Assembly: GCA_964639665.1 (NCBI GenBank)
Contig: CAZXEU010000007.1
Span: 1 to 41,188 of the forward strand
Reading direction: 5' to 3'
Source of the DNA: CAZXEU01 sp964639665
GTDB lineage: Bacteria; Bacteroidota; Rhodothermia; Rhodothermales; Bin80
DNA: 41,188 nucleotides
Shown here: positions 17,682 through 25,614 of the stretch, in pieces
Position numbering within the stretch: position 1 is the first letter of the stretch
Layout: each line of letters begins with the position of its first letter
The notes under the pieces: generated by a model
What the model was told of the DNA's origin: nothing
What the model saw: the letters and a program-made list of their open reading frames with translations, nothing else
Databases searched by the model: none
Made by a program: the position numbers and the translations under genes

Positions 17682-17943
17682 GGGAATTACATACCTACGT
17701 GAAATTGGGAACCGCCTACACACATAATTGTTATGTGTCTTCCGTTCTTTGACCTCCGAGAGGCACAGCAAACGATCTCTTTGGCTTAAATGACCGTTGC
17801 GGTGCTGCATGAACACTCTCCCGTGGGAGAGGCCGCGCGCGCGAAGCGCGGAAGGGGGGACGTTTCCCTTTGTACGGCGCGGCGTAACACTAGTCGAGTC
17901 CTCTGGACTGCGCGCCTTCGAGACGCGCAGTCTAAGATTCGAC
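17682..17943 (+). mobile_element. Putative non-autonomous IS200/IS605-type element (internally deleted)
   Basis: The left boundary, GGGAATTACATAC at 17682-17694, is identical over 13 bases to 40931-40943, where it precedes a TnpB gene. Both copies then have a hairpin (ACACATA/TATGTGT arms at 17720-17738 here) and the octamer GTTCTTTG at nearly the same distance (17744 here, 40989 there). No tnpB start follows; instead there are three hairpins (17816-17831, 17833-17851, 17906-17932). The last one, with a CCTTCGAGA loop followed by TAAGATTCGAC, resembles the right ends of TnpB elements, which commonly have a hairpin with a CTTCA-type loop followed by GATTCAAC. I infer a deletion derivative of about 250 bp joining left and right ends. 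The right boundary near 17943 is a guess by analogy. Confidence 0.5.
17720..17738 (+). repeat. Left-end hairpin of the collapsed element
   Basis: ACACATA and TATGTGT are perfect 7-bp inverted arms around a 5-base loop. In IS200/IS605 elements, subterminal hairpins like this are the sites bound by the Y1 transposase TnpA on single-stranded DNA. The equivalent at the window's right edge is AACACA ... TGTGTT at 40964-40986. Confidence 0.6.
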
Positions 17944-17959
17944 ACCGGACAGGATCGTA
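17816..17959 (+). ncRNA. Possible orphan omega-RNA (TnpB guide RNA) scaffold and guide
   Basis: Three consecutive stems are visible. They are CTCTCC/GGAGAG (17816-17831), CCGCGC/GCGCGG (17833-17851) and GACTGCGCG/CGCGCAGTC with a 9-base loop (17906-17932). In TnpB elements the guide RNA is made from the 3' end of tnpB plus the right end, and the first 16 or so bases beyond the element act as guide. If this region is such a relic, the guide would begin near 17944. A reading frame across the stems gives 'SSGLRAFETRSLRF', which has the flavour of the poorly conserved TnpB C-terminal tail. This is inference; expression and an active TnpB partner are not shown. It could instead be the structured leader of the RRM gene. 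Confidence 0.3.
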
Positions 17960-18029
17960 TGTCTAATTCACTTAGGTATATAAGTCCCTATATTAACCAT
18001 TGCCCTTCCATTCGCCTTGCAGGTAAGTC

Positions 18030-18350
18030 ATGAAGAAACTTTTCGTGGGCGGTCTCTCCTGGGGAGTAACCGAGGACGAACTTCGCCGTCATTTTGAACA
18101 ATTCGGTTCAGTAACGGACGCTCGCGTCATATACGATCGGGAGACGGGTAGGTCCAGAGGTTTCGGATTTGTTACGTACGAGGATGCAGAAGCAGCCGAG
18201 GAGGCCAAGAGGCAGCTGGACGGGTCAGTTCACGAAGGTCGGACCATCCGGGTTAATGATGCCGAGGAGCGCAGCCGTCCTCGCGGCAACCCGTTTAGTC
18301 ATGGCAGAGGCGGACCCCGGGGCGGGGCCCGCCGTGGTGGCTGGGACTAG
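18030..18350 (+). CDS. Single-RRM RNA-binding protein
   Basis: This 106-residue protein has one RNA-recognition motif over residues 1 to about 82. RNP2 is 'LFVGGL' (residues 4-9) and RNP1 is 'RGFGFVTY' (about 44-51), both with the aromatic residues that stack on RNA bases. The tail is Gly/Arg-rich ('GRGGPRGGARRGG'), like the small glycine-rich RNA-binding proteins of cyanobacteria and Bacteroidota, which are often cold-responsive. AGGTAAG sits seven bases upstream of the ATG as a ribosome site. It is convergent with ssb, stop to stop, with 19 bp between. Its promoter or leader abuts the transposon-like remnant. Confidence 0.93.
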   Translation: MKKLFVGGLSWGVTEDELRRHFEQFGSVTDARVIYDRETGRSRGFGFVTYEDAEAAEEAKRQLDGSVHEGRTIRVNDAEERSRPRGNPFSHGRGGPRGGARRGGWD

Positions 18351-18369
18351 ATGGGCGGCAGGCCTGATG

Positions 18370-18891
18370 CTAGAAGGGAAGATCGTCTAGTGGATCCCCT
18401 GACGCATCTTCAGTGTCTTCGAAGGAAGAAGGCCTCGGAGGACCGTACGACGGCGATGCGTCGCGGGCAGATCCACCAGAGCCCGATGGTTTGGGTGCAT
18501 TCTGGCGAGGCTGTGCTGCGGCATACTGGCGCGAAGCCCGGCGCGGCGCCGAATCCCCTTGGCTGTCGAGCATCAGCATGGATACTCCTCTGACCTCGGT
18601 CTTGTACCGGGTGTTGCCGTCCCGGTCTTCCCACGATCGTGTTTGCAGAGAGCCCTCGACGTAAATCTTCGACCCCTTGCGCAGGTATTGGCCACAGACT
18701 TCAGCCAGTCTGCTCCAGAATACGACGCTGTGCCATTCGGTCTTCTCCACCAGTTGGCCTTCGCGATCCTTGTACACGTCTGTTGTGGCCAGCCGGAGAT
18801 TGCAAACAGGCGTTCCGCTGCCTGTGTAGCGCAGTTCCGGATCTTGTCCGAGATTGCCGATCAGGATGACCTTGTTGATTCCTCGTGCCAT
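18370..18891 (-). CDS. ssb: Single-stranded DNA-binding protein
   Basis: This 173-residue SSB has the OB fold in residues 1 to about 110, beginning 'MARGINKVILIGNLGQDPELRYT' and including 'ATTDVYKDREGQLVEKTEWHSVVFW' and 'GSKIYVEGSLQTRSW'. A flexible Gln/Pro/Ser-rich linker follows, and the acidic tip 'DPLDDLPF' recruits replication and repair partners. The start at 18891 is fixed by a strong GAGGAGG at 18897-18903, five bases upstream. The frame stays open to 19047, but those residues are low-complexity and not SSB-like. It is divergent from mazG across 234 bp and convergent with the RRM gene. Confidence 0.97.
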   Translation of the reverse strand: MARGINKVILIGNLGQDPELRYTGSGTPVCNLRLATTDVYKDREGQLVEKTEWHSVVFWSRLAEVCGQYLRKGSKIYVEGSLQTRSWEDRDGNTRYKTEVRGVSMLMLDSQGDSAPRRASRQYAAAQPRQNAPKPSGSGGSARDASPSYGPPRPSSFEDTEDASGDPLDDLPF

Positions 18892-18896
18892 GAATT

Positions 18897-18903
18897 CCTC
18901 CTC
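18897..18903 (-). promoter_or_regulatory. Strong Shine-Dalgarno of ssb
   Basis: On the minus strand GAGGAGG lies five bases before the ssb ATG and decides between that start and upstream in-frame codons. It stands out because most genes in this window have weak or no such site. Confidence 0.85.
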
Positions 18904-19038
18904 GTTTGGCGTCCCGGATGCGTGCCGGGCGGGTTCGCGGATTGAACTCCGGGACTTGCGATTGCCTCTGCCCGGGTTCTGGTTTCTCGTGTGCATGGTG
19001 ATTTGCCAACGATTGCGTGCAACGTACGGAGGGGCCTG

Positions 19039-19054
19039 TGACATCATTGTGTCA
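19039..19054. promoter_or_regulatory. TGACA-N6-TGTCA inverted repeat between ssb and mazG
   Basis: A 5-bp inverted repeat with a 6-bp spacer lies in the shared ssb/mazG upstream region, about 150 bp from the ssb start and 70 bp from the mazG start. It could be an operator, for example for a damage-responsive regulator, but the arms are short and could occur by chance. The bases just before mazG (about 19092-19115) are AT-rich and promoter-like. Confidence 0.25.
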
Positions 19055-19125
19055 TAGGTCCAAAAGAAAATCTGGCGCTACCAGAATCAGATGTTAATTA
19101 TGTCTAAAATATATGGAATTTCACT

Positions 19126-19914
19126 GTGAGTGACAAGGCTTATGATGCCGCATACGCGGATCCGGATGATCGGCCGGACATCTACGCGGATTTCGTTGCC
19201 GTTGTGCGCCAGCTGCGCAGCGAGTGTCCCTGGGATCGGGAGCAGACCCATGAATCCGTTACGCATCTACTCATTGAAGAGGCATACGAAGCCATTAGGG
19301 CCATTGAACTGGGGGATCTTGAAGAACTCAAGACGGAACTGGGTGATCTCCTGCTTCACGTGGTATTTCACAGCGTGATGGCGCAGGAATCCGGCGGATT
19401 CGGGATGAAGGAAGTGATGGAGACCGAAATCGCGAAGCTGGTCCGCCGGCATCCGCATGTGTTCGGTGCCGTAGAGGCGGAAAGCGTGGAGGAAGTACTT
19501 GCAAACTGGGAGGACATTAAGCGCAAGGAGGACGGGCGAAAGTCCGTGCTTGCCGGCGTTCCGGACGCGTTGCCTGCACTCCTGGGCGCTTATCGCATGC
19601 AGGAGAAGGCTGCCGGCATCGGTTTTGACTTCGCTTCAGCGGAGGACGCCCTGGAAAAGGTGACGGAAGAAGTCGAAGAGTTTCTCGAGGCGGGGTCCGA
19701 AGATGAGTTCGGCGATCTGCTGTTTTCCATAGTGAACTACGCACGTTTGATGGACATTAATCCCGAGAATGCGCTACGCCGCGCAAACGAGCGCTTCAAG
19801 TGCCGCTTCCAGTACGTGGAGAACAAGCTGGCTGAAGCCGGAAGTGAAGTTCCTGGACTGGAAGAAATGGATATCTACTGGGAGGAAGCAAAGCGTCTGG
19901 AGCGCCGTGCTTGA
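19126..19914 (+). CDS. mazG: Nucleoside triphosphate pyrophosphohydrolase MazG
   Basis: This 262-residue, two-domain all-alpha NTP pyrophosphatase hydrolyses (d)NTPs to NMP and PPi and removes aberrant nucleotides. The length matches E. coli MazG (about 263). The N-terminal MazG domain shows 'CPWDREQTHESVTHLLIEEAYEA' and 'LEELKTELGDLLLHVVFHS' with the EXXE ... EXXD metal ligands. The middle block 'RRHPHVFG' and the second domain 'EKVTEEVEEFLEAG ... DEFGDLLFSIVNYAR' repeat the pattern. The start codon is GTG at 19126, preceded by an AT-rich stretch with no clear Shine-Dalgarno. The S8 protease gene follows 69 bp downstream. Confidence 0.95.
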   Translation: MSDKAYDAAYADPDDRPDIYADFVAVVRQLRSECPWDREQTHESVTHLLIEEAYEAIRAIELGDLEELKTELGDLLLHVVFHSVMAQESGGFGMKEVMETEIAKLVRRHPHVFGAVEAESVEEVLANWEDIKRKEDGRKSVLAGVPDALPALLGAYRMQEKAAGIGFDFASAEDALEKVTEEVEEFLEAGSEDEFGDLLFSIVNYARLMDINPENALRRANERFKCRFQYVENKLAEAGSEVPGLEEMDIYWEEAKRLERRA

Positions 19915-19983
19915 CTATTGCAAACGGCGCAAAGGCCTGGTGCGAGAACCGGGTCCCGCTCCAGCAAACCAATTCTGAATCGA

Positions 19984-22923
19984 ATGCCTGGTCGCAGATT
20001 CGTCGCCCTAGCGATCCTGGCAGCGGTGAGTGCCGGCGGCGCGCCGTTTTCCTACGGGTCGCAGCAGAAGGACGCATTCATACCTGGCCAGGTACTGGTA
20101 CAATTCAGCGAAGAGGCGCTGCCGCAGGCGGTGGGAGCAAAGACAGGACTGGCAGACTTTGATCGCATTGCCGCGCGATTCGGCGTACAGGAGGTTGCGC
20201 AGGCTTTTCCATCCATTGAAGCGGCGGCTGCAGCGCGCCAGATCTCGGACAAGGCACAGCAACTGCGGCGGGTATACGATGTCCGCTACAGCGAGCCGTT
20301 TGATCCGGTCCTGGTGGCGGAGGAACTGGGCCGGTTGCCAGCTGTGGTGCATGCGGAGCCCCGCGTAACCTATCGCCTGTCCTGGGACGACGAGCTGTCC
20401 AATGCGTCCCTGGTGGAGCCGAACGATCCGGGATTCCGCCGCCAGACTCATTTTGACAATCTCCGCATGACGGAAGCCTGGGATGTTGCCAGGGGCGAGA
20501 GCGGCGGCGTGGTGATTGCCATCGTAGATGGCGGAACGGACTGGAATCACCCGGATCTGAAGGAAAACGCCTGGACTAATCCCGGTGAAATCGCAGGCAA
20601 CGGCGTAGATGACGACGCCAACGGCTACATTGATGACGTCAGAGGCTGGAATTTTGCCAACAGCAGCGCAGACCCGAAGGGATTGCCGAATACGCCCGAA
20701 AACGCTGCGCACGGGACCTGGGTAGCCGGAGCGGCCGCTGCGGTTACCAACAATGCCCTGGGCATTGCAGGCACAGGATGGAACGCGCGGTACATGGCGC
20801 TGAATGCCAGCTGCTCTCAAGGTGATCTCCTGTGTCACACCACCGATGGCGTGGTATATGCCGCCATGAACGGGGCCGATCTGATCACGGCTAGCTGGGG
20901 CTCCTCGACCGAGTCCACCTTTCTCAAGATGGCCGTGGAAATGGCACTCGAGGAGGGAGCCCTGGTTGTGGCAGCGTCCGGAAACGAGGCGGCGAATGTG
21001 GATGCGCAGGCCCACTATCCTGCGGCTTATGGCGCGACGCTCAGCGTAGGTGGAACGAGAAAGAATTCGGACAGAAACGTTTTCAACTACGGTCGCAGTG
21101 TAAACGTCTTTGCCCCCGCGCTTCAGATCGACGCCACGGCTCCCGGAGACGCGTATGCCCAGAAGTCCGGCACTTCGTTGGCTGTGCCTCTTGTGGCGGG
21201 CATTGCGGCGCTGGTCAAGACGGCAAATCCGAACTTCAGCCCGCACCAGATACGGGAGCGGATTAGGCTGACATCGGACAGCATCGAGGACGTAAATCCC
21301 CAGGAGTTTTCAGGTCTGCTGGGCAGAGGGCGCGTAAATGCGCACCGGGCCGTGACGGAAAGCACGCCACCCGGTGTTCGGCTTGAAGCGTGGGAGTGGG
21401 TGGACAGCGATGAAAACTCCGACCTGCGAAGTCTGGAGGCGGTGCGCGTTACCGCCGTCTTCACCAACTACGGCAGTGATGCAACAGCGCTTACGGTAGG
21501 CCTCGAGTCTCCGAGTCAATATGTTGATTTTGGGCGCGCGACCGAAGTAGTTGGAGCACTGGCCCAAGGAGCCAGTCATACCGCGACGTTTGAGTTTACA
21601 TTGGCATCCAACACTCCGGACAATTACCAGGCGCTGGTCTACACGACCGTTAATTCCGGAGAATTCGAGGACGGACCGGACATCCTGAGATTCAGCGTCA
21701 ACGAGGTAAATGTCGCCACCCACAGCACAGGTGCGCTCGTCGCATCGATAACCAACGAGGGGAACGTCGGTTACGTTGAGTTCCAGGGGGATTCCAACGG
21801 CCGCGGATTTCGTGTGCGGGACAGAAGCGGGCAACAAAGAGATCTGCTGTTCGAAGGGGGACTGCTTCTCGGTACGGGGCCGGACAATGTATCGGACTGC
21901 GTTCGCGCCGTCGATGTCGGGCCCAATACCAGCCAGCACAAGGACCTGATTCTAAAGCCAGGCACGAGCCTTCTGGTTTCCTCGCCAGGGCAGCTGACGA
22001 GCCAGCAGGGCAGGGTCGAGCTCGTTGATACGGAGGCCAGTAATCCTCTGGGCGTGACGATCGTGCAGGAAAGCTACGTGGATTCGGCGCCCGAGCACGA
22101 AGACTATATGGTCCTCAAGTATACGATTACCAATACCGACGAGGAAGCCGTACTGTCGAATTTGCACGTCGGGTTGTTCTTCGACTGGGATGTTAACGCA
22201 CAGGGTGCCAGCCGGGATATTGCCAAATTCAATGACAGCCGCATGGTAGGGTACGTCCTGGACGGCACGGACCCTACGGTCCTGGCAGGTGTCAAGGTCC
22301 TTACCGGCCACGCAGGAATCTCCTACGAGGCTATCAGCAATCCGGAAGTGGTGTACACAAGCACGCCGGATGGGGGATTCTCGGAGCAGGAGAAATGGGC
22401 ATTTCTCAGCGGAGGAATCGGAACGACGATGATTGGGCCCACGGATGTTTCACAGCTTATGGGCACCGGTCCTTTTTCGCTTTTGCCGATGCAAAGTGTA
22501 GTCGTGGCATTTGCTGTAATCGGGGGAAGCAGCGAGGCCGACCTCCTTCAGAACGCGGACAATGCCCAGGAGCTGTGGGATTCCGTATTGAATGTCGAAC
22601 GAACGTATGTTGAGTCCGAAGTCGGCAACCCGGGAGGCTATTCCTTTGACCCCGTATTCCCCAATCCCGCAAGTGCTGACCGGACGCTGCAATTCAGGCT
22701 GCCGGCGGCATCGGACGTGGAGCTCGCGATCTACAACCTGCTCGGGCAGAAGCTGGGGACTATCGTAGGCGGGAATCGGCCTGCCGGATCCCACCGCGTG
22801 CATTGGGACGGGAGGGATTCCGGCGGGCGGAGTGTGGCCTGCGGCGTGTACGTCGCGCGTCTGACTGCGCGGGGTCCGGGCGGCGAATTCCGGGATTCGC
22901 AGCCCTTGGTTGTCCTGCGCTAG
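19984..22923 (+). CDS. Secreted S8 (subtilisin-like) protease with type IX sorting-like C-terminus
   Basis: This is an extracellular serine protease of about 979 residues. Residues 1 to about 25 are a Sec signal ('RRFVALAILAAVSAGG'). A propeptide-like region follows ('FIPGQVLVQFSEEAL') to about residue 150. The subtilase triad is D182 ('VDGGTD'), H243 ('AAHGTWVAG') and S398 ('SGTSLAVP'), with oxyanion N334 in 'AASGNEA'. The central part, about 450-880, is beta-rich with no named domain. The last 90 residues ('FPNPAS', 'YNLLGQKLG', 'HRVHWDGRDSGGR', 'CGVYVARL') match the FlgD-like/type IX secretion C-terminal domain. The ATG at 19984 begins the signal peptide; an upstream TTG at 19918 is less likely. 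It overlaps the convergent amidohydrolase stop by CTAG. Confidence 0.92.
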   Translation: MPGRRFVALAILAAVSAGGAPFSYGSQQKDAFIPGQVLVQFSEEALPQAVGAKTGLADFDRIAARFGVQEVAQAFPSIEAAAAARQISDKAQQLRRVYDVRYSEPFDPVLVAEELGRLPAVVHAEPRVTYRLSWDDELSNASLVEPNDPGFRRQTHFDNLRMTEAWDVARGESGGVVIAIVDGGTDWNHPDLKENAWTNPGEIAGNGVDDDANGYIDDVRGWNFANSSADPKGLPNTPENAAHGTWVAGAAAAVTNNALGIAGTGWNARYMALNASCSQGDLLCHTTDGVVYAAMNGADLITASWGSSTESTFLKMAVEMALEEGALVVAASGNEAANVDAQAHYPAAYGATLSVGGTRKNSDRNVFNYGRSVNVFAPALQIDATAPGDAYAQKSGTSLAVPLVAGIAALVKTANPNFSPHQIRERIRLTSDSIEDVNPQEFSGLLGRGRVNAHRAVTESTPPGVRLEAWEWVDSDENSDLRSLEAVRVTAVFTNYGSDATALTVGLESPSQYVDFGRATEVVGALAQGASHTATFEFTLASNTPDNYQALVYTTVNSGEFEDGPDILRFSVNEVNVATHSTGALVASITNEGNVGYVEFQGDSNGRGFRVRDRSGQQRDLLFEGGLLLGTGPDNVSDCVRAVDVGPNTSQHKDLILKPGTSLLVSSPGQLTSQQGRVELVDTEASNPLGVTIVQESYVDSAPEHEDYMVLKYTITNTDEEAVLSNLHVGLFFDWDVNAQGASRDIAKFNDSRMVGYVLDGTDPTVLAGVKVLTGHAGISYEAISNPEVVYTSTPDGGFSEQEKWAFLSGGIGTTMIGPTDVSQLMGTGPFSLLPMQSVVVAFAVIGGSSEADLLQNADNAQELWDSVLNVERTYVESEVGNPGGYSFDPVFPNPASADRTLQFRLPAASDVELAIYNLLGQKLGTIVGGNRPAGSHRVHWDGRDSGGRSVACGVYVARLTARGPGGEFRDSQPLVVLR

Positions 22924-24218
22924 TTGTGCTTTTGCAAGCCGGGAAGGCGCTGCAGGAATTCTTCGTACAACTCGGTGTGGCGGCTGGACAGAGGGATCTC
23001 GTAGCCGTCAATAAAGACGTAGTGCACGTCTGTCGAAGTCTCGAAGGGGTCGCCGTCCGCGACAAAGAGCGTGGCCTTCTTGCCTGTCTCCAGTGACCCC
23101 AGATCGTCCGCCACGCCAAAAATCTCTGCCGGCACAATAGTGATGGCGCGTAGTGCCTGCTCGGTACCCATGCCGTACGCCGCAGCGAATCCGGCGTTGT
23201 AGGGCAGGTTGCGTGCATTCGCCGTTTCGCCTGACCGCAGGGCCAACTTCACGCCGGCTGCCTGCATCAGGCCGGCATTGGCATAGGCCTTGTCAAATCT
23301 GTCGCTGGCCCGGGTCGGCACCGAGAGGACCGGACCGACCAAGCACGGGATTCCGGCCTCAGCAATCTTGTGAGCAACCCGCCATCCCTCCGACAAGCCG
23401 GTAAAGATCACGCGCTCCAGATGCTGCTTGCCCACCCATTCTATAGCAGCCTCAATGTCGCGGGCGACATTTACCCGCACGACAAGCGCTTGCTCGCCGC
23501 GTATTACTGGCAGCAGCGCCGCAATGGAGGGCACATACGCCGGCTTTCGTTGCACGGCAGGATTGGCCTGAAATGCGGAGTCAATGCGGTGGTACAGGCG
23601 CGCGCTATCAAACGCGTCGTCCAGTTTCTTGAGCGCGGCCTCGGATGCCTTCTCAATATCTTCGTCCGAGCGCTGATCAAAGCTGCCGCGTCTGCCCGTG
23701 GCAGGGAACTGCAGCACAACGCCCTCAAATCCGGCGAACATCTGCTGCGGCGTGTATCCATGCAGGTTTATGAGCGCCGACTGTCCAGGAAGCATGTTCC
23801 CGGAGGGTTCGGTGAGCACGGTCGTGACGCCGCTTACACGCGTTACCGGTATGGCGACGCCATTGGGATTAACGGCAGTCAGTGCCTTCATCTGCGGCGA
23901 ATACTCGCCCAGCTCTGAGGCGTCCCTTGTCTCTGCAAGCGAGCTCACTTCAATGAGCCCCATTTGCGTACCGGAATCGATCAGCCCGGGATAAACCGTC
24001 AGTCCATCGCAATCAATGATGCGGGCTCCTTCCGGGATTTCGATATCGGACCCCAGGGCCACGATGCGGTCTTGCTCCATAATCAGCGTGCCGTCTTCGA
24101 CAACCCCACCTGTCACCGTCACGATACGCGCGTTGACAAGGGCAACGGGTGTCCTGGCCGGATCAGCAGGTGCTGCCAACACTAGTGCGGCAAGGGAAGC
24201 CGCCAGAAACATCATCAT
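22920..24218 (-). CDS. Secreted amidohydrolase-family protein lacking the HxH metal motif
   Basis: This 432-residue protein has a signal peptide ('MMMFLAASLAALVLAAP') and the composite beta-sandwich/TIM-barrel plan of the amidohydrolase superfamily. It starts with 'ALVNARIVTVTGGVVEDGTLIM' and ends with the '...LGSLETGKKATLFVADGDPFE' block. Where the metal-binding Asp-x-His-x-His should follow strand 1 it reads 'GLIDSGTQMG', so both histidines are lost. Most later barrel ligands are also unclear. It is the last of three tandem paralogues; the gap to its upstream neighbour is 8 bp. It may be a structural or regulatory partner (pseudo-enzyme) of the intact middle paralogue. Confidence 0.85.
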   Translation of the reverse strand: MMMFLAASLAALVLAAPADPARTPVALVNARIVTVTGGVVEDGTLIMEQDRIVALGSDIEIPEGARIIDCDGLTVYPGLIDSGTQMGLIEVSSLAETRDASELGEYSPQMKALTAVNPNGVAIPVTRVSGVTTVLTEPSGNMLPGQSALINLHGYTPQQMFAGFEGVVLQFPATGRRGSFDQRSDEDIEKASEAALKKLDDAFDSARLYHRIDSAFQANPAVQRKPAYVPSIAALLPVIRGEQALVVRVNVARDIEAAIEWVGKQHLERVIFTGLSEGWRVAHKIAEAGIPCLVGPVLSVPTRASDRFDKAYANAGLMQAAGVKLALRSGETANARNLPYNAGFAAAYGMGTEQALRAITIVPAEIFGVADDLGSLETGKKATLFVADGDPFETSTDVHYVFIDGYEIPLSSRHTELYEEFLQRLPGLQKHN

Positions 24219-24226
24219 GGGATTGC

Positions 24227-25606
24227 CTATTCGGAGTCAGCAAGAAAATCATAGAGGTCCAGGACACCATCCTGCATGCAGGAATCGGCGTGGGAGCCGT
24301 CCTGCAACGTAGCAGTATCGACGGCAGCTTCCGGATCCGTAATTAGCCGCATGTCATCCGCATCGCTGTCGATGTCGAAGTAGACCTTGCCATCGACAAG
24401 GGTCTTCTGGGCGATGGCATAGACGGATAGCGGATGCTTGTCGAACAGCGCGACATCGCCGTCCTTGCCTACTTCCAGAGACCCCACACTATCATCGATG
24501 CCCAGCTGTCTCGCCGGATTGATCGTAATCAGCGACAGTGCTTCGTCGTCGCTCAGGTCTCCGTACTTCTGCGCCTTGGCGGCTTCGTGATACAGGTGGC
24601 GATTGAGCTCCCCCGAGTCCGAGTTGATCGAGGTCAGCACACCGTTTCGGGCAAGAATTGCGGCATTGTAGGCCGTGGAGTAATAGACTTCGAACTTGTA
24701 AGCCCACCAGTCGGCAAATACGGACGCTGCGGCTCCAGCCGTGCCGAACGCTGCCAGCTCGGGTGCGATCTTGAATCCTTCGTTGACGTGCTGAAAGGTC
24801 ACGCGGTCAACGCCGAAATCCTCGAGCACCTGCATAAGCATTAGGATTTCGTCTGCTCGATAGGAATGGCAGTGAATGAGGATGTCCCCCGACAGGATAT
24901 CGCTCATGACTTCCAGCTGCCCGTTGTACGCTGGCGAAACAGCCCTAGGGTTGTTGGTAAGCTCCGCTTCGTACTGCAGCCAGGCCTCCGTGTAGCGCTG
25001 CGCCTTGCTGAACGTCTCGCGGAGTACGTATTCCACGCCCATTCGGGAGGCCGGACGCATGTCGGAGCCGCGACCGTGCACACGCGTGGGATTCTCGCCG
25101 AGAGCGAACTTGATGGTCCTCGGGGCGCCGGCCATGCGCAACTCGTCCGGATCCGTCATGCCCCAGCGATGCTTGATGGTCTCATTCTGGCCACCGATGA
25201 CGTTGGCAGAGCCGTGCATCACGTGTGAAGTAGTAACGCCGCCGGCAAGGGCACGGTAGATGGAGATGCTGTACGGGTTGAGGACATCTCCAACGGAAAC
25301 CTGTGCAGTTACCGGTGCCGAACTCTCATTAACGTTGCTGATGCCAATATGGGAATGGGCATCGATGATGCCGGGCATCACGTACATGCCGCCGGCCTCA
25401 ATCACGTGAATGCCTTCCGGCGCCTCGAGGTCGTTTCCTATGGCACTGATTCTGCCGTCGAGAATCAGCAGATCGGTGTCCAAGAGTGTTCCCTGGGTTA
25501 CGGTTAGCAGCGTGCCACCGCGCACCAATACGTCACCGCTGTCTTGGGCCAGTGCGGACGGTGCGGCCAGAAGCGCCAGGGCCAGCGCGAGGTTCAAGTT
25601 CTTCAT
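24227..25606 (-). CDS. Secreted metal-dependent amidohydrolase (imidazolonepropionase-like)
   Basis: This 459-residue enzyme is the only member of the trio with a full set of recognisable metal ligands: 'GIIDAHSHIGI' (HxH), 'LIHCHSYRADEI' and 'FQHVNEG' for the middle histidines, and 'SINSDSGE' for the aspartate end. A signal peptide ('MKNLNLALALALLAAPSALAQ') sends it out of the cytoplasm. Such proteins hydrolyse amide or ester bonds in cyclic amides or dipeptides; relatives are often called imidazolonepropionase-like, and some act as prolidase-like dipeptidases. GGAGA precedes the ATG as a ribosome site. It sits between two paralogues with 8-bp gaps on each side, so the three are almost certainly one transcript. 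Confidence 0.9.
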   Translation of the reverse strand: MKNLNLALALALLAAPSALAQDSGDVLVRGGTLLTVTQGTLLDTDLLILDGRISAIGNDLEAPEGIHVIEAGGMYVMPGIIDAHSHIGISNVNESSAPVTAQVSVGDVLNPYSISIYRALAGGVTTSHVMHGSANVIGGQNETIKHRWGMTDPDELRMAGAPRTIKFALGENPTRVHGRGSDMRPASRMGVEYVLRETFSKAQRYTEAWLQYEAELTNNPRAVSPAYNGQLEVMSDILSGDILIHCHSYRADEILMLMQVLEDFGVDRVTFQHVNEGFKIAPELAAFGTAGAAASVFADWWAYKFEVYYSTAYNAAILARNGVLTSINSDSGELNRHLYHEAAKAQKYGDLSDDEALSLITINPARQLGIDDSVGSLEVGKDGDVALFDKHPLSVYAIAQKTLVDGKVYFDIDSDADDMRLITDPEAAVDTATLQDGSHADSCMQDGVLDLYDFLADSE

Positions 25607-25614
25607 TCTCCGTT

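Larger units (their letters stand above)
17384..18029. other. 646-bp gene-free region with transposon-like remnant
   Basis: No protein gene is supported here. The left part (17384-17681) must contain the promoter of the minus-strand sodium symporter gene and shows nothing else recognisable, apart from a GGGAATTAC at 17416-17424. From 17682 the sequence matches the transposon left end at 40931, then carries a tandem run of hairpins up to about 17943. The last 86 bp before the RRM gene are AT-rich ('GGTATATAAG', 'CTATATTAACC') and probably hold that gene's promoter. Confidence 0.7.

Noticed and set aside
20008..21246. Long antisense reading frame of 412 codons inside the S8 protease gene
   Set aside because: It lies wholly within a well-supported gene, has Arg/His/Gly-rich composition without domains, and reflects the codon bias of a GC-rich genome.
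22920..24218. Calling the third amidohydrolase a pseudogene
   Set aside because: The frame is intact, has a signal peptide and full length, and is tightly spaced in the operon; only the metal motif is changed.
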